64,000 bases of DNA from Phycicoccus sp. CSK15P-2 (lineage in GTDB: Bacteria; Actinomycetota; Actinomycetes; Actinomycetales; Dermatophilaceae): the NCBI RefSeq assembly GCF_016888005.1, contig NZ_JAFDVE010000022.1, positions 1-64,000 on the forward strand. The letters run 5' to 3'. This document shows, one piece after another, positions 25,370 through 33,925 of the stretch; within the stretch, counting starts at the first letter, position 1, and each line of letters opens with the position of its first letter. Under the pieces are notes generated by a model. It did no database searches. It was not told the DNA's origin and worked only from the letters and a program-made list of their open reading frames with translations. The position numbers and the translations under genes were made by a program.

Positions 25370-26587
25370 GTGGACGAGACGACGGAGACCACGTCCTCCG
25401 AGCCGCTCGCCGTGGGCCACGGCCTGCGGCGGCTCGTCGTGGCGGACGAGGACGACGGCTGCGTCCTCGGCCGGCCTGACCTCGGCCGCTATGTCACCGT
25501 GCCTCCCGCCGGCGGCGCGTTCGTGCGGTCGCTGCAGGACCACGGTGACCTCGTGCGCGCCACCCGCGCAGCCACCGAGGTCGCGGGTGAGGAGGTGGAC
25601 GGTGAAGACTTCGTCCGGGCGCTCGCCGGGATGGGCCTGCTCACCGATCCGGAGGTCGACGAGACCCGGACGCGGCCACTGGTCACCCCCGGCGTCGCCG
25701 GCGTCTTCTTCGGCCGGGTCGCGTGGTGTGTCTACGCCGTTGCTGTCCTCGGCTCGCTCCTCGCGATCCTGTCGACGCCCGCCCTACGGCCCGGGTACTC
25801 GGACGTGTGGTTCCTTCGCGACAAGGCACTGTCGTCACTGGTCGTCGGGCTCGTCGGTATCGCGCTCGCGGGGGTCCACGAGCTGTGGCACTGGCTCGCG
25901 GGACGGGCAGAGGGGCTGTCCGGGCGGTTCCGGGTCAGTCGACGTGGTGTGTTCCTCGTGTTCGAGACCGACCTCACCGAGGTCGTCACCATGCCACGGG
26001 CTCGACGCCACGGCATCTACCTGGCCGGTATGGCGGTCGACTCCGTCATCCTCGCCATGGCCCTCCTCGTGGAGTGGCTCGCGCTCTCGGGGAGTGGCGG
26101 GCTCCCCGCCGGGGTCGGCCGGTTCGCGGCCGCCGTGGCCTTCATCAAGGTCGTCGGCATCGGACAGCAGTGGGCCATGGTCTTCCTCCGCAGCGACGTC
26201 TACGCGCTGCTCGCCAACCTGCTCGGTTGCCACAACCTCTACCGCGCCACCTGGCTGACGACCAAGAGGCGAACCGTCGGTCTCACCACCCCCGAGAGCG
26301 ACGAGCTCGCCCGGATCGGCGAGCACGACCGGGCGGTCGCAGCGTGGTTCGGCTGGGTCCATCTCAGCGGTCTTGTCGCCGTGGCGGCCATGGTCGTCTT
26401 CTGGGTCGTCCCCTACCTCGCGGGCATGGTGCGGTGGCTGGTGCCGGTACTCGCCCGTGGCGATGTCGGGTCAGGTCAGTTCTGGACGGCCGCCGGTCTG
26501 CTGACCCTGACCGCCGTCACCTGGCTCACGCCGGTGGTCGTCGCGGTGCGGGAACGTCGTCTGCGCCTCGCGGGTCGCCTGCTCTAG
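25370..26587 (+). CDS. M50-like membrane zinc metalloprotease with PqqD-like domain
   Basis: A 405-aa protein. Residues about 18-100 look PqqD-like (GHGLRRLVVADEDDGCVLGR and helices ending ALAGMGLLTDPE). From about 105 there are six or more membrane segments. HELWH (His170, Glu171, His174) inside the second membrane segment matches the HExxH of intramembrane M50/site-2-type proteases seen in peptide maturation. GTG 25370 follows GAGAGGAGG by 5 nt. With the ThiF-like enzyme and 22-aa peptide it forms a three-gene unit; a role in leader cleavage, export or self-protection is inferred. Confidence 0.75.
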   Translation: MDETTETTSSEPLAVGHGLRRLVVADEDDGCVLGRPDLGRYVTVPPAGGAFVRSLQDHGDLVRATRAATEVAGEEVDGEDFVRALAGMGLLTDPEVDETRTRPLVTPGVAGVFFGRVAWCVYAVAVLGSLLAILSTPALRPGYSDVWFLRDKALSSLVVGLVGIALAGVHELWHWLAGRAEGLSGRFRVSRRGVFLVFETDLTEVVTMPRARRHGIYLAGMAVDSVILAMALLVEWLALSGSGGLPAGVGRFAAAVAFIKVVGIGQQWAMVFLRSDVYALLANLLGCHNLYRATWLTTKRRTVGLTTPESDELARIGEHDRAVAAWFGWVHLSGLVAVAAMVVFWVVPYLAGMVRWLVPVLARGDVGSGQFWTAAGLLTLTAVTWLTPVVVAVRERRLRLAGRLL

Positions 26588-26613
26588 GTAGCGGCTGAGC
26601 GTGAGGCCGGATG

Positions 26614-27657
26614 TCACTCGCCGGGGTAGACGACGCCGACCTGGCGGCGCACCTCGTCCATGACCGCCATGACCCGGCGGGTGGCCTCCCACGGCACCGA
26701 CCACGCCTCCGTGCGGGCCTCGGCCAGGGCACGGGCGACCTCCGCGGCCTGGAACCGGAAGCCGTGCTCCGAGGTCTCCGGGACCCACTCGTCGAGCAGG
26801 TCCCCATCGGGCGACACGAGTCGGACGACCGAGCCCGCGGCGTAGAAGTGGCCGGGGCCGGTCAGCTCGACCCGGCCCGCCGTGCCGGCGACCAGCGCGT
26901 CGCAGGGGGTGGCCGCCGCCATCGTGCTCGTCATCCGGGCCAGCGCCGACCCGACCCGGCCGGTGACCCCGACGGTGACGTCGACGCCCTGGTCGCTCAG
27001 CGTGCCGCGCGCCGCGACGTCGTCGAGCTCGCCGAGCAGGTGGTCGGCGAACGCGATCGGGTACACGCCGAGGTCGAGCAGTGAGCCGCCGGCGAGCGCG
27101 GGGTCGGACAGCCGCTGCGGGCCGTCCGGCCAGAGCAGCTGGCCGTGGTCGGCCTGGACGAGGACGACGTCCCCGATCGTCCCGGCCTCGACGGTGCGGC
27201 GGACGATGTCGTACTGCGGCATGTAGCGGGCCCACATCGCCTCGGCGGCGAAGAGCCCCGCGTCGCGGGCGGCGGCGAGGACCTCGTCGGTCTCGGCGAG
27301 GCTGCGGGCGAAGGCCTTCTCGACGAGCACCGGCTTGCCGGCGCGCAGGGCGAGCAGCGCGTGGTCGCGGTGCTCGCTGTGCGGCGACGAGACGTACACG
27401 GCGTCGACGGTGTCGTCCGCGACGAGATCCTCGTAGGAGCCGTGGGAACGCGCCACGCCGTGCCGCCGCGCGTACGCGCTCGCGCGGTCCTTGGAGCGCG
27501 ACCCGACGGCGACGACCTCGCTGCGGGTCCCCGACCGGACGGCGTTGGCGAAGGTGTTCGCGATGCCACCGGGACCGAGGACACCCCACCGCAGCGGCGG
27601 CGCCTCCATCGGGTCCGGGACGGTCGGGGCGGCGAGCGTGGGCGTCGTCCGAGGCAT
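26614..27657 (-). CDS. Gfo/Idh/MocA-family oxidoreductase
   Basis: A 347-aa NAD(P)-dependent dehydrogenase. The N-terminal Rossmann site is WGVLGPGGIANTFANAV, followed by AVGSRSKDRA, VYVSSPHSEH and the active-site region GKPVLVEKAFARS (EKP-like, with A replacing P). The C-terminal domain is of the GFO_IDH_MocA type. Substrates are usually sugars, inositols or trans-dihydrodiols; none can be chosen. ATG 27657 lies 7 nt after TAGGGT on the minus strand; a longer frame from 27693 is unlikely. It is convergent with the M50-like gene (26 nt apart). Confidence 0.88.
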   Translation of the reverse strand: MPRTTPTLAAPTVPDPMEAPPLRWGVLGPGGIANTFANAVRSGTRSEVVAVGSRSKDRASAYARRHGVARSHGSYEDLVADDTVDAVYVSSPHSEHRDHALLALRAGKPVLVEKAFARSLAETDEVLAAARDAGLFAAEAMWARYMPQYDIVRRTVEAGTIGDVVLVQADHGQLLWPDGPQRLSDPALAGGSLLDLGVYPIAFADHLLGELDDVAARGTLSDQGVDVTVGVTGRVGSALARMTSTMAAATPCDALVAGTAGRVELTGPGHFYAAGSVVRLVSPDGDLLDEWVPETSEHGFRFQAAEVARALAEARTEAWSVPWEATRRVMAVMDEVRRQVGVVYPGE

Positions 27658-27664
27658 GACCGCG

Positions 27665-27670
27665 ACCCTA
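27665..27670 (-). promoter_or_regulatory. -10 box, leaderless oxidoreductase
   Basis: TAGGGT on the minus strand, 7 nt before ATG 27657. Confidence 0.55.
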
Positions 27671-27699
27671 TCGGCCCACGGGTGGCAGGGCATCGGCGC

Positions 27700-28553
27700 T
27701 CAGAAGCGGCTCGTCGCCTCGGCGACCAGGTCGCCGAGGAGCTCGCCGGCATCGACATCCAGGCCCTTGCGCACGAACCAGGCGGCCATCGTCGTCGCGT
27801 CCCGCTCGAGGAAGTCGAAGCCTTGGGGGTTGCCGATGACGTCGACCACCTGCGGCCAGTCGATGAGGACGAGCCGCCCGTCGTCGACGAGCGCGTTGTA
27901 CGGGCTGAGGTCGCCGTGGGTCCAGCCGTGACGGGCCACGGCGAGCATCGCCGATCGCAGCTGGTCGAAGAGGTCGGCGAGCAGCTCCGGCCCGGGGCGG
28001 CACTGGCCGAGCCGCGGCGCGGCGACGGGTGCCGCGCCGTCCGTACGGCCGACGAACTCCATGAGCATCTCCGACTCGTCGAGCTGCACGGGGTAGGGGA
28101 CCGGGAGGCCGAGCTCCCACAGGCGGCCGAGCGCGTCGAACTCGGCGGCCGCCCACTGGCCGGCGATCAGCTGCTTGCCGAAGCCGGTACGCCGGGCCAT
28201 CGCGCGGGTCTCGCGGCTCTTGCGCACCCGGCGCCCCTCGAGGTAGCCGGCGTCGCGGTGGAACAGGCGGTGCTCGCCGGAGCGGTAGCGCTTGGCGGCC
28301 ATCGTCGTGACCTGGTCGGTGCCGGGCAGCCAGCGGCGGACGACGTGGACGTCCGCCTCCTTGCCGGTCTTGAGGACGCCGAGGTCGGCGTCGACCGCGC
28401 CGAGCTCGGTGACGACCCATCCGGGGCGGGGGCGTGGCCCGTGGGTGGCGCCGTCCCAGGTGGACCGGCGTCACCCTCGGGCGGAGCGTCAGGGGAGGTG
28501 TCGGTGGAGAAGGCTGCCTGCTTCTCCGGCAGGTGGAACGGCGGATGTGCCAT
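27700..28553 (-). CDS. RIO-type serine/threonine protein kinase, apparently frameshifted
   Basis: The kinase body is clear: nucleotide-binding lobe DLGVLKTGKEADVHVVRRW, then FHRDAGYLEGRRVRKSRE, catalytic HGDLSPYN and metal-binding IDWPQV. This frame is open only back to a stop near 28471, just upstream of RRSTWDGATHGP, without a start codon before the ATP-binding lobe. In the next frame MAHPPFHLPEKQ starts at ATG 28553 with an AGGAG site 8 nt upstream and runs into the same point. Adding one base near 28466 joins them into a normal 284-aa kinase. The alternative start at 28302 would lack the ATP-binding lobe. Either a recent mutation or a sequencing error. Confidence 0.75.
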
Positions 28554-28805
28554 CGGAGTGCTCCTGAGCGAAGGGGGTGTGCGGGGCCGAGGTGCGGCCC
28601 GGGACGGTCGTGGACATGTCGGCCTCCTCCGTCGCTCGTCGGGCGCGCCGTCGCGTGCTCCGTGGTCGGCCCAGGGTGACGCACCGCGCAGGTCTCGCGC
28701 CACCGGTTAACGTCGGAGGGGCGGGTGGCCACGGGCCGCGTGGGAGGCATCACACGGTGGGGGGTCTCACACCCCGAGGCGGTGCCCGCCGCCCGAGCCG
28801 CCGGG

Positions 28806-28811
28806 CATACT
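28806..28811 (+). promoter_or_regulatory. -10-like box, leaderless acyl-CoA dehydrogenase
   Basis: CATACT lies 7 nt before ATG 28819; no Shine-Dalgarno sequence is present. Confidence 0.4.
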
Positions 28812-28818
28812 CGCAGCC

Positions 28819-30015
28819 ATGTCGCGACTGCAGACCACCGACGGCCTCACCGAGGAGCAGCAGGAGCTGGTCAAGCTCGTCCGCGAGTTCGTCGACGAGC
28901 AGATCCTCCCGGTCGCCGGTGCGCTCGAGGCGAAGGACGAGTACCCCACGGACATCGTCGAGGGCATGAAGGAGATGGGGATCTTCGGCCTGATGATCCC
29001 GGAGGAGTACGGCGGTCTCGGCGAGAGCCTGCTCACCTACGCGCTCGTCGTCGAGGAGATCGCCCGGGGCTGGATGAGCGTCAGCGGCATCATCAACACC
29101 CACTTCATCGTCGCCTACATGGTCCTGCGGCACGGGACCGAGGAGCAGAAGCAGCGGTACCTGCCGCGGATGGCGACCGGCGAGGTGCGCGGGGCGTTCT
29201 CGATGTCCGAGCCCGGGCTCGGCTCCGACGTGGCCGCCATCCGTACCAAGGCGGTCAGGGGCGACGACGGGTGGACGGTCGACGGCCAGAAGATGTGGCT
29301 GACCAACGGCGGCTCGGCCAACCTCGTGGCGGTCCTCGTCAGGACCGACCTCGGCGAGTCCGGCAGCCCGTACAAGAACATGACGACCTTCCTCGTCGAG
29401 AAGGAGCCCGGCTTCGGCGAGACGGCGCAGGGCGTCACCGTGCCCGGGAAGATCGACAAGATGGGCTACAAGGGCGTCGACACGACCGAGCTCGTCTTCA
29501 CCGGCCACCGCACGAGCGACGAGCAGATCCTGGGGGGCGAGCCCGGCAAGGGCTTCTACCAGATGATGGACGGGGTCGAGGTGGGCCGCGTCAACGTCGC
29601 CGCACGGGCCTGCGGCCTCGCCCGCCGCGCCTTCGAGCTGGGCATCGAGTACAGCCAGCAGCGGGAGACGTTCGGCAAGAAGATCGCCGAGCACCAGGGC
29701 ATCCTCTTCCGGCTCGCCGACATGGCGACGAAGGTCGAGGCGAGCCACCAGATGATGGTCAAGGCGGCCCGGCTCAAGGACGCCGGGAAGCGCAACGACC
29801 TCGAGGCCGGGATGGCGAAGTACCTCGCGTCGGAGAACTGCGCCGACGTCGTCGAGCAGTCCTTCCGCATCCACGGCGGCTACGGGTACTCCAAGGAGTA
29901 CGAGATCGAGCGGCTCTACCGCGAGGCGCCGATGCTGCTCATCGGCGAGGGCACGGCCGAGATCCAGAAGATGATCATCGGCCGCCGGCTGCTCGAGGAC
30001 TACAAGGCCCGCTGA
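28819..30015 (+). CDS. Acyl-CoA dehydrogenase
   Basis: A 398-aa FAD enzyme that introduces the alpha-beta double bond in acyl-CoA thioesters and passes electrons to electron-transfer flavoprotein (etfA/etfB lie at the window end). FAD-binding motif FSMSEPGLGSDVAAIRTKA, WLTNGG, and QQRETFGKKIAEHQGI are present. The C-terminal catalytic Glu sits in LLIGEGTAEIQ. Length is standard. Methylsuccinyl-CoA or short-chain acyl-CoA would be plausible substrates given the CoA-ester lyases nearby, but specificity cannot be read. Confidence 0.92.
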   Translation: MSRLQTTDGLTEEQQELVKLVREFVDEQILPVAGALEAKDEYPTDIVEGMKEMGIFGLMIPEEYGGLGESLLTYALVVEEIARGWMSVSGIINTHFIVAYMVLRHGTEEQKQRYLPRMATGEVRGAFSMSEPGLGSDVAAIRTKAVRGDDGWTVDGQKMWLTNGGSANLVAVLVRTDLGESGSPYKNMTTFLVEKEPGFGETAQGVTVPGKIDKMGYKGVDTTELVFTGHRTSDEQILGGEPGKGFYQMMDGVEVGRVNVAARACGLARRAFELGIEYSQQRETFGKKIAEHQGILFRLADMATKVEASHQMMVKAARLKDAGKRNDLEAGMAKYLASENCADVVEQSFRIHGGYGYSKEYEIERLYREAPMLLIGEGTAEIQKMIIGRRLLEDYKAR

Positions 30016-30077
30016 GCCGGGCGCGGGCGGACGACGCGGGAGCGGGTGCCGTCCAGCCGTGACCCAGGCGGTGGTGG

Positions 30078-30083
30078 GACACT
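30078..30083 (+). promoter_or_regulatory. -10-like box before the stress-protein gene
   Basis: GACACT lies 6 nt before ATG 30090. It diverges from the TANNNT pattern at the first position. Confidence 0.35.
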
Positions 30084-30089
30084 GGGGTC

Positions 30090-30647
30090 ATGAGCAGCCA
30101 GCCGATGCGTCCCGGCCTACGGGCCGCCCTGTCGCTCGAGTACCCGATGAGCCTCGGTGTCCATGACACATACGAGGACGCGCAGGAGGCCGTCGACTAC
30201 CTGTCCGACCACGAGTTCCCCGTGCAGGACGTCCTCATCGTCGGCACCGACCTCAAGCAGCTCGAGCGGGTCACCGGCCGGCTCACCCAGGGCCGCGTCA
30301 TCGGGGCGGGCGCCCTCTCGGGAATGTGGCTCGGTCTCTTCGTGGGCGTGATGTTCGCCCTCTTCGACCCGGCCGGCGTCGAGCTGCTCAACATCCTCGC
30401 CACGGTCGCCTTCGGGGCGGTCTTCGGCGCGGTCTGGGCCACCGTGGGCTACCGGCTCACGCGGGGCCAGCGAGACTTCACGTCCGTCAGCCAGGTCGTG
30501 GCCAACAAGTACGAGGTGCTGTGCGAGCACAAGCACGTCCAGCGCGGCCGTGAGCTGCTCGCCGAGATGGACCCGATGAAGGCCGCCCAGGAGCAGGTGC
30601 GCCAGGCCCAGGAGGCCGAGCGCGCCCGCCTCTCCACCGAGCAGTAG
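30090..30647 (+). CDS. YflT-like general stress protein
   Basis: A 185-aa protein. An N-terminal alpha/beta domain (EDAQEAVDYLSDHEFPVQDV, LIVGTDLKQLERVTGRLT) is followed by two glycine-rich hydrophobic segments (about 74-97 and 99-122) and a charged C-terminal coil. This matches the general-stress-protein 17M/YflT family widespread in Gram-positives. The molecular function is not known. The gene stands alone between the acyl-CoA dehydrogenase and the PIG-L gene. Confidence 0.8.
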   Translation: MSSQPMRPGLRAALSLEYPMSLGVHDTYEDAQEAVDYLSDHEFPVQDVLIVGTDLKQLERVTGRLTQGRVIGAGALSGMWLGLFVGVMFALFDPAGVELLNILATVAFGAVFGAVWATVGYRLTRGQRDFTSVSQVVANKYEVLCEHKHVQRGRELLAEMDPMKAAQEQVRQAQEAERARLSTEQ

Positions 30648-30669
30648 GCCCGGTCCGGACCAGCCGGGC

Positions 30670-30675
30670 TATCGT
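30670..30675 (+). promoter_or_regulatory. -10 box, leaderless PIG-L gene
   Basis: TATCGT lies 6 nt before ATG 30682. Confidence 0.5.
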
Positions 30676-30681
30676 CGCGGC

Positions 30682-31449
30682 ATGGCCGACGAGCATCCTG
30701 CGCTGGAGCCCTTCGACGGGTCGTTCACCTCCGTCCTGTGCGTCGTCGCGCATCCCGACGACATCGAGTACGGCACCGCCGCGGCGGTCCACCGGTGGGT
30801 CGGGGAGGGTGCGACGGTGGCCTACCTCCTCCTCACGAGAGGAGAGGCCGGGATCGACACGATGGATCCGGAGCGGGCCGCCGGGGTGCGCGAGAGCGAG
30901 GAGCGCGAGAGCGCCCGCCGGGTCGGCGTCGAGACCGTCGAGTTCGCCGGATGGCAGGACGGCGCGGTCGAGTACGGCGTCCCGCTCCGGCGCGAGATCG
31001 CGGCGGCCGTCCGGCGGCACCGGCCGGATCTCGTCGTCGGCCAGACGTGGGCGGAGTTCTTCGGGCCGAACATGGCCAACCAGGCCGACCACCGGGCCGT
31101 GGGTCTGGCCACCCTCGACGCCGTCGCCGACGCCGGGAACAGGTGGCTGCACCGGGACCTGCTGGACGAGGGGCTCGAGCCGTGGAACGGGGTCACCGTG
31201 CTGGCCGTCATGGGGTCGCCCACCCCCACCCACTACCTGGACGTCTCGGGCGAGCCCTTCGAGGCCGCGGTGCACTCGCTCGAGGCCCACGAGGAGTACA
31301 ACGCCGCGCTCCCGGACGACTTCCCGGCGCCGCGCGACCTGCTGACGATGATCCTGGGCGGCGGGGGAGAGGCGGCCGGGGTCGACAAGGCCTGGACAGC
31401 GCAGGTCGTCATCGACCGGCGGCCACCACGCGAGGACGCGAAGGGCTGA
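30682..31449 (+). CDS. PIG-L/LmbE-family deacetylase
   Basis: A 255-aa zinc enzyme with the family motif AHPDD at 23-27, GEAGIDTMDPERAAGVRESE and the later DHRAVGLATLDAV histidine site. Related enzymes remove N-acetyl groups from GlcNAc-type substrates, including the mycothiol enzymes MshB and Mca, which are longer. Substrate unassigned; the FFGPNMANQADH loop differs from MshB. Convergent with the thioesterase gene, 9 nt between stops. Confidence 0.88.
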   Translation: MADEHPALEPFDGSFTSVLCVVAHPDDIEYGTAAAVHRWVGEGATVAYLLLTRGEAGIDTMDPERAAGVRESEERESARRVGVETVEFAGWQDGAVEYGVPLRREIAAAVRRHRPDLVVGQTWAEFFGPNMANQADHRAVGLATLDAVADAGNRWLHRDLLDEGLEPWNGVTVLAVMGSPTPTHYLDVSGEPFEAAVHSLEAHEEYNAALPDDFPAPRDLLTMILGGGGEAAGVDKAWTAQVVIDRRPPREDAKG

Positions 31450-31458
31450 CCGGACGAC

Positions 31459-32265
31459 TCACGATGACCAGCGGGCCAGCTGGCGGGACTGCACCATGAG
31501 CCGACCCTGCGCGTCGTGGACGAGCGCGTCCTCGTCGAGGAAGCCGCCCTCGACGTGCCGGGTACCGGCGACGACGGCGAGCGGCCCGACCCCTGCACGG
31601 GCTCGGACATGGGCGGTGAGCTCGACGGTGGGGACCCAGCCGGACCGTCCCAGGGCGTTCCACGCCGCCGGAGGGGTCATGTCACACATGGCGAGCGCGC
31701 CCAGCTGGTCGGCCGGCAGGTCGTCGGCGACGGCGCGGATCTCTGCCGTGCCGTCCGGTGCCCCCTCGAGAAACCCGGTGGACGCGAGGTCCATCCGCGT
31801 TCCCGACCGGGCGGAGGCGCCCGGGGTCCGCAGACCCGCAGCCTCCTGCTCGGGCGTCGCGTGGACCGGCGCGAACCGAGCGGATGCGGCGTCCCACGGC
31901 TGGGTCCGGTGCCAGGTGGGGCCCTCGAAGGACGTGCGGTCACCGACCGAGGCCATGACCGCGAGGACGACGTCCTCGCCCTGGGTCGCGGTCGCCGTCA
32001 CGGTGGAGAACCGGCGGCTGCCACCGAGCCGGCCCACCGAGAACCGGATGGGTCCGAAGCGCGCCTTGCGCAGGTAGTGCGTCGTGATCGTGAAGACGTC
32101 CGGGGCGCCGGTAGCGGTGAGCACGGCGTTCCCCGCGAGGGCGAGGAGGTACCCGCCGTGCGGGATGCCGTAGATGTCCCATCCCTCGTGGACGCGTCCG
32201 ACGAGCTCGGCGCCGTCGGTCTCGAGCGCCACCGCCTCGTCGAAGGGTGCTGCATCGGTCGTCAT
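31459..32265 (-). CDS. Acyl-CoA thioesterase-like double-hotdog protein
   Basis: A 268-aa protein with two hotdog-like halves. The first has WDIYGIPHGGYLLALAGNAV, the HGG helix typical of acyl-CoA thioesterases of the TesB/4HBT_3 type, and TITTHYLRKARFGPIRF; the second contains PTVELTAHVRAR and the C-terminal strand GRLMVQSRQLARW. It probably hydrolyses acyl-CoA esters. ATG 32265 is preceded by AGGGAGAGGA with good spacing. Confidence 0.83.
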   Translation of the reverse strand: MTTDAAPFDEAVALETDGAELVGRVHEGWDIYGIPHGGYLLALAGNAVLTATGAPDVFTITTHYLRKARFGPIRFSVGRLGGSRRFSTVTATATQGEDVVLAVMASVGDRTSFEGPTWHRTQPWDAASARFAPVHATPEQEAAGLRTPGASARSGTRMDLASTGFLEGAPDGTAEIRAVADDLPADQLGALAMCDMTPPAAWNALGRSGWVPTVELTAHVRARAGVGPLAVVAGTRHVEGGFLDEDALVHDAQGRLMVQSRQLARWSS

Positions 32266-32342
32266 GGAGGTCCTCTCCCTGCGGCGGTGGGGTGCGGTGG
32301 CGCGCCCGCTCGGAGCGCACGGGCGGACGCGTCGTCGTGGGC

Positions 32343-33833
32343 TCAGCGAGCGGTGAGACGCTGCACCCAGGCCTCGACGTCGTCGGCGCTGCGGGGCATG
32401 GCGTCGGAGAGGTTCTCGCAGCCGTCCTCGGTGACGAGCACGTCGTCCTCGATCCGCACGCCGATGCCGCGGAAGCGCTCGGGGGCCTTGAGGTCGTCGG
32501 CCTTGAAGTACAGTCCCGGCTCGACGGTGAGGACCATCCCGGGACGCAGCTCGGCGTCCATGTACTCCTCGCGGGTCGCGAGCGCGCAGTCGTGGACGTC
32601 GAGGCCGAGGTGGTGCGACGTGCCGTGGACCATCCAGCGCCGGTGGTACTGGCCGTGCTCCTTGTCGAGGGTGTCCTCGACCGACACGCCCTCGGGCAGC
32701 AGGCCCCAGGCATGAAGGTGCTCGGCGATGACCCGGATGGCGGCGTCGTGGACGTCGCTGAACCGGTTGCCCGGGCGCACCGCGGCCATCCCGGCCTCCT
32801 GCGCGGCGTACACCGCCTCGTAGACCTCGCGCTGGGCGTCGGTGAAGGTGCCGTCGACCGGGAGGGTGCGGGTGATGTCGGCGGTGTAGAGGCTGTCGAC
32901 CTCGACCCCGGCGTCGATGAGCACGAGCTCGCCCTCGGTGACGTCGCCGGTGTTCTTGATCCAGTGCAGCGTGTTCGCGTGGTTCCCGGCCGCGCAGATG
33001 GCGTCGTAGCCGACGCCGTTGCCCCGGTGGCGCGCGGTGAGCCCGAAGGTGCCCTCGAGCCAGCGTTCCCCGCGGCCGTTCGCGACGGCGTCGGGCAGGG
33101 CCGCGACCATCGCCTCGAAGCCCTCGCGCGTCGCCGCGACCGCGGCGCGCATCTGCTCGACCTCGTGCTCGTCCTTCGTCATCCGCGCGTGCGACACCGC
33201 GTGGGCCAGGGCGTCGTCGGACCCCGCGAGCGTCTCGCGCTCGGCGCCGTTCGCGACCCGGGCGTCGTCGAGGCGCTCGGTGAGCTCGCGGTCGGCGTCG
33301 CGGACGACCCGGACGGTCACCTGCCCGGCGTCCTTCGCCACGGCGTCGACGAGACCGTCGACGTGCCGGGCGGTCACCCCGAGCTCGAGCTCGACGTCCT
33401 CGAGGGTCGGACGGGCGCCGACCCAGAACTCCCCGTACCGGGAGTCGGCGAAGAACTCGTCGCTGTCCCGGTCGGCCAACGGGCGGAAGTAGAGCACGGC
33501 CTCGTGGCCGCCGTCGTCGAACGGCTCCATGACGAGCACGGCGTCCGGCTCGCGGTCGGCGCCGAGGCCGGTGAGGTACGCGAAGGCGGTGTGCGGCCGG
33601 AACACGTAGTCACTGTCGTTGCTGCGCACCTTGAGCCCGCCGGCCGGGACGACGAGCCGCTGCCGCGGGTAGGCCGCGCTGAGCAGTGCCCGCCGGTCGG
33701 CGGCGTACCGCGCGGCGGGCGACGGGCCCTGCACGGTGGGGCGGCGCGCGGCCCAGCCCTCGCGGATGAACGCCCGCAGCTCGTCGGTCGTCGACCGCGC
33801 CCGGTTGTCGGCCTGCTTCTGCTCCTCACTCAC
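32343..33833 (-). CDS. pepP: Xaa-Pro aminopeptidase (M24B)
   Basis: A 496-aa dinuclear-metal aminopeptidase P. The N-terminal domain is the typical creatinase-like fold (RLVVPAGGLKVRSNDSDYVF). The catalytic domain has metal ligands in LIDAGVEVDSLYTADITRT (two Asp), MVHGTSHHLGLDVHD (His), EPGLYFK (Glu) and GVRIEDDVLVTEDG (Glu). It removes N-terminal residues preceding proline. GTG 33833 is chosen because the frame before it overlaps the divergent gene and lacks family features. Confidence 0.93.
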   Translation of the reverse strand: MSEEQKQADNRARSTTDELRAFIREGWAARRPTVQGPSPAARYAADRRALLSAAYPRQRLVVPAGGLKVRSNDSDYVFRPHTAFAYLTGLGADREPDAVLVMEPFDDGGHEAVLYFRPLADRDSDEFFADSRYGEFWVGARPTLEDVELELGVTARHVDGLVDAVAKDAGQVTVRVVRDADRELTERLDDARVANGAERETLAGSDDALAHAVSHARMTKDEHEVEQMRAAVAATREGFEAMVAALPDAVANGRGERWLEGTFGLTARHRGNGVGYDAICAAGNHANTLHWIKNTGDVTEGELVLIDAGVEVDSLYTADITRTLPVDGTFTDAQREVYEAVYAAQEAGMAAVRPGNRFSDVHDAAIRVIAEHLHAWGLLPEGVSVEDTLDKEHGQYHRRWMVHGTSHHLGLDVHDCALATREEYMDAELRPGMVLTVEPGLYFKADDLKAPERFRGIGVRIEDDVLVTEDGCENLSDAMPRSADDVEAWVQRLTAR

Positions 33834-33913
33834 CGTTCCATGCTCCCACGGCCCGGGGCCGCGTCTCTCCGCGGCGCTGACCAGGGGGCTTGCCGATGCT
33901 CCGAGGGTGTTGC

Positions 33914-33919
33914 CAGACT
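33914..33919 (+). promoter_or_regulatory. -10-like box, leaderless Pro/Ser-rich protein
   Basis: CAGACT lies 6 nt before ATG 33926. Confidence 0.4.
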
Positions 33920-33925
33920 CGCCGG

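Noticed and set aside
28498-28617. 42-codon minus ORF with a GGAGGAGG site upstream of the RIO kinase
   Set aside because: It shares the kinase frame but runs into two stops; ATG 28553 gives an N-terminus more like RIO proteins, so I treated it as leader sequence.
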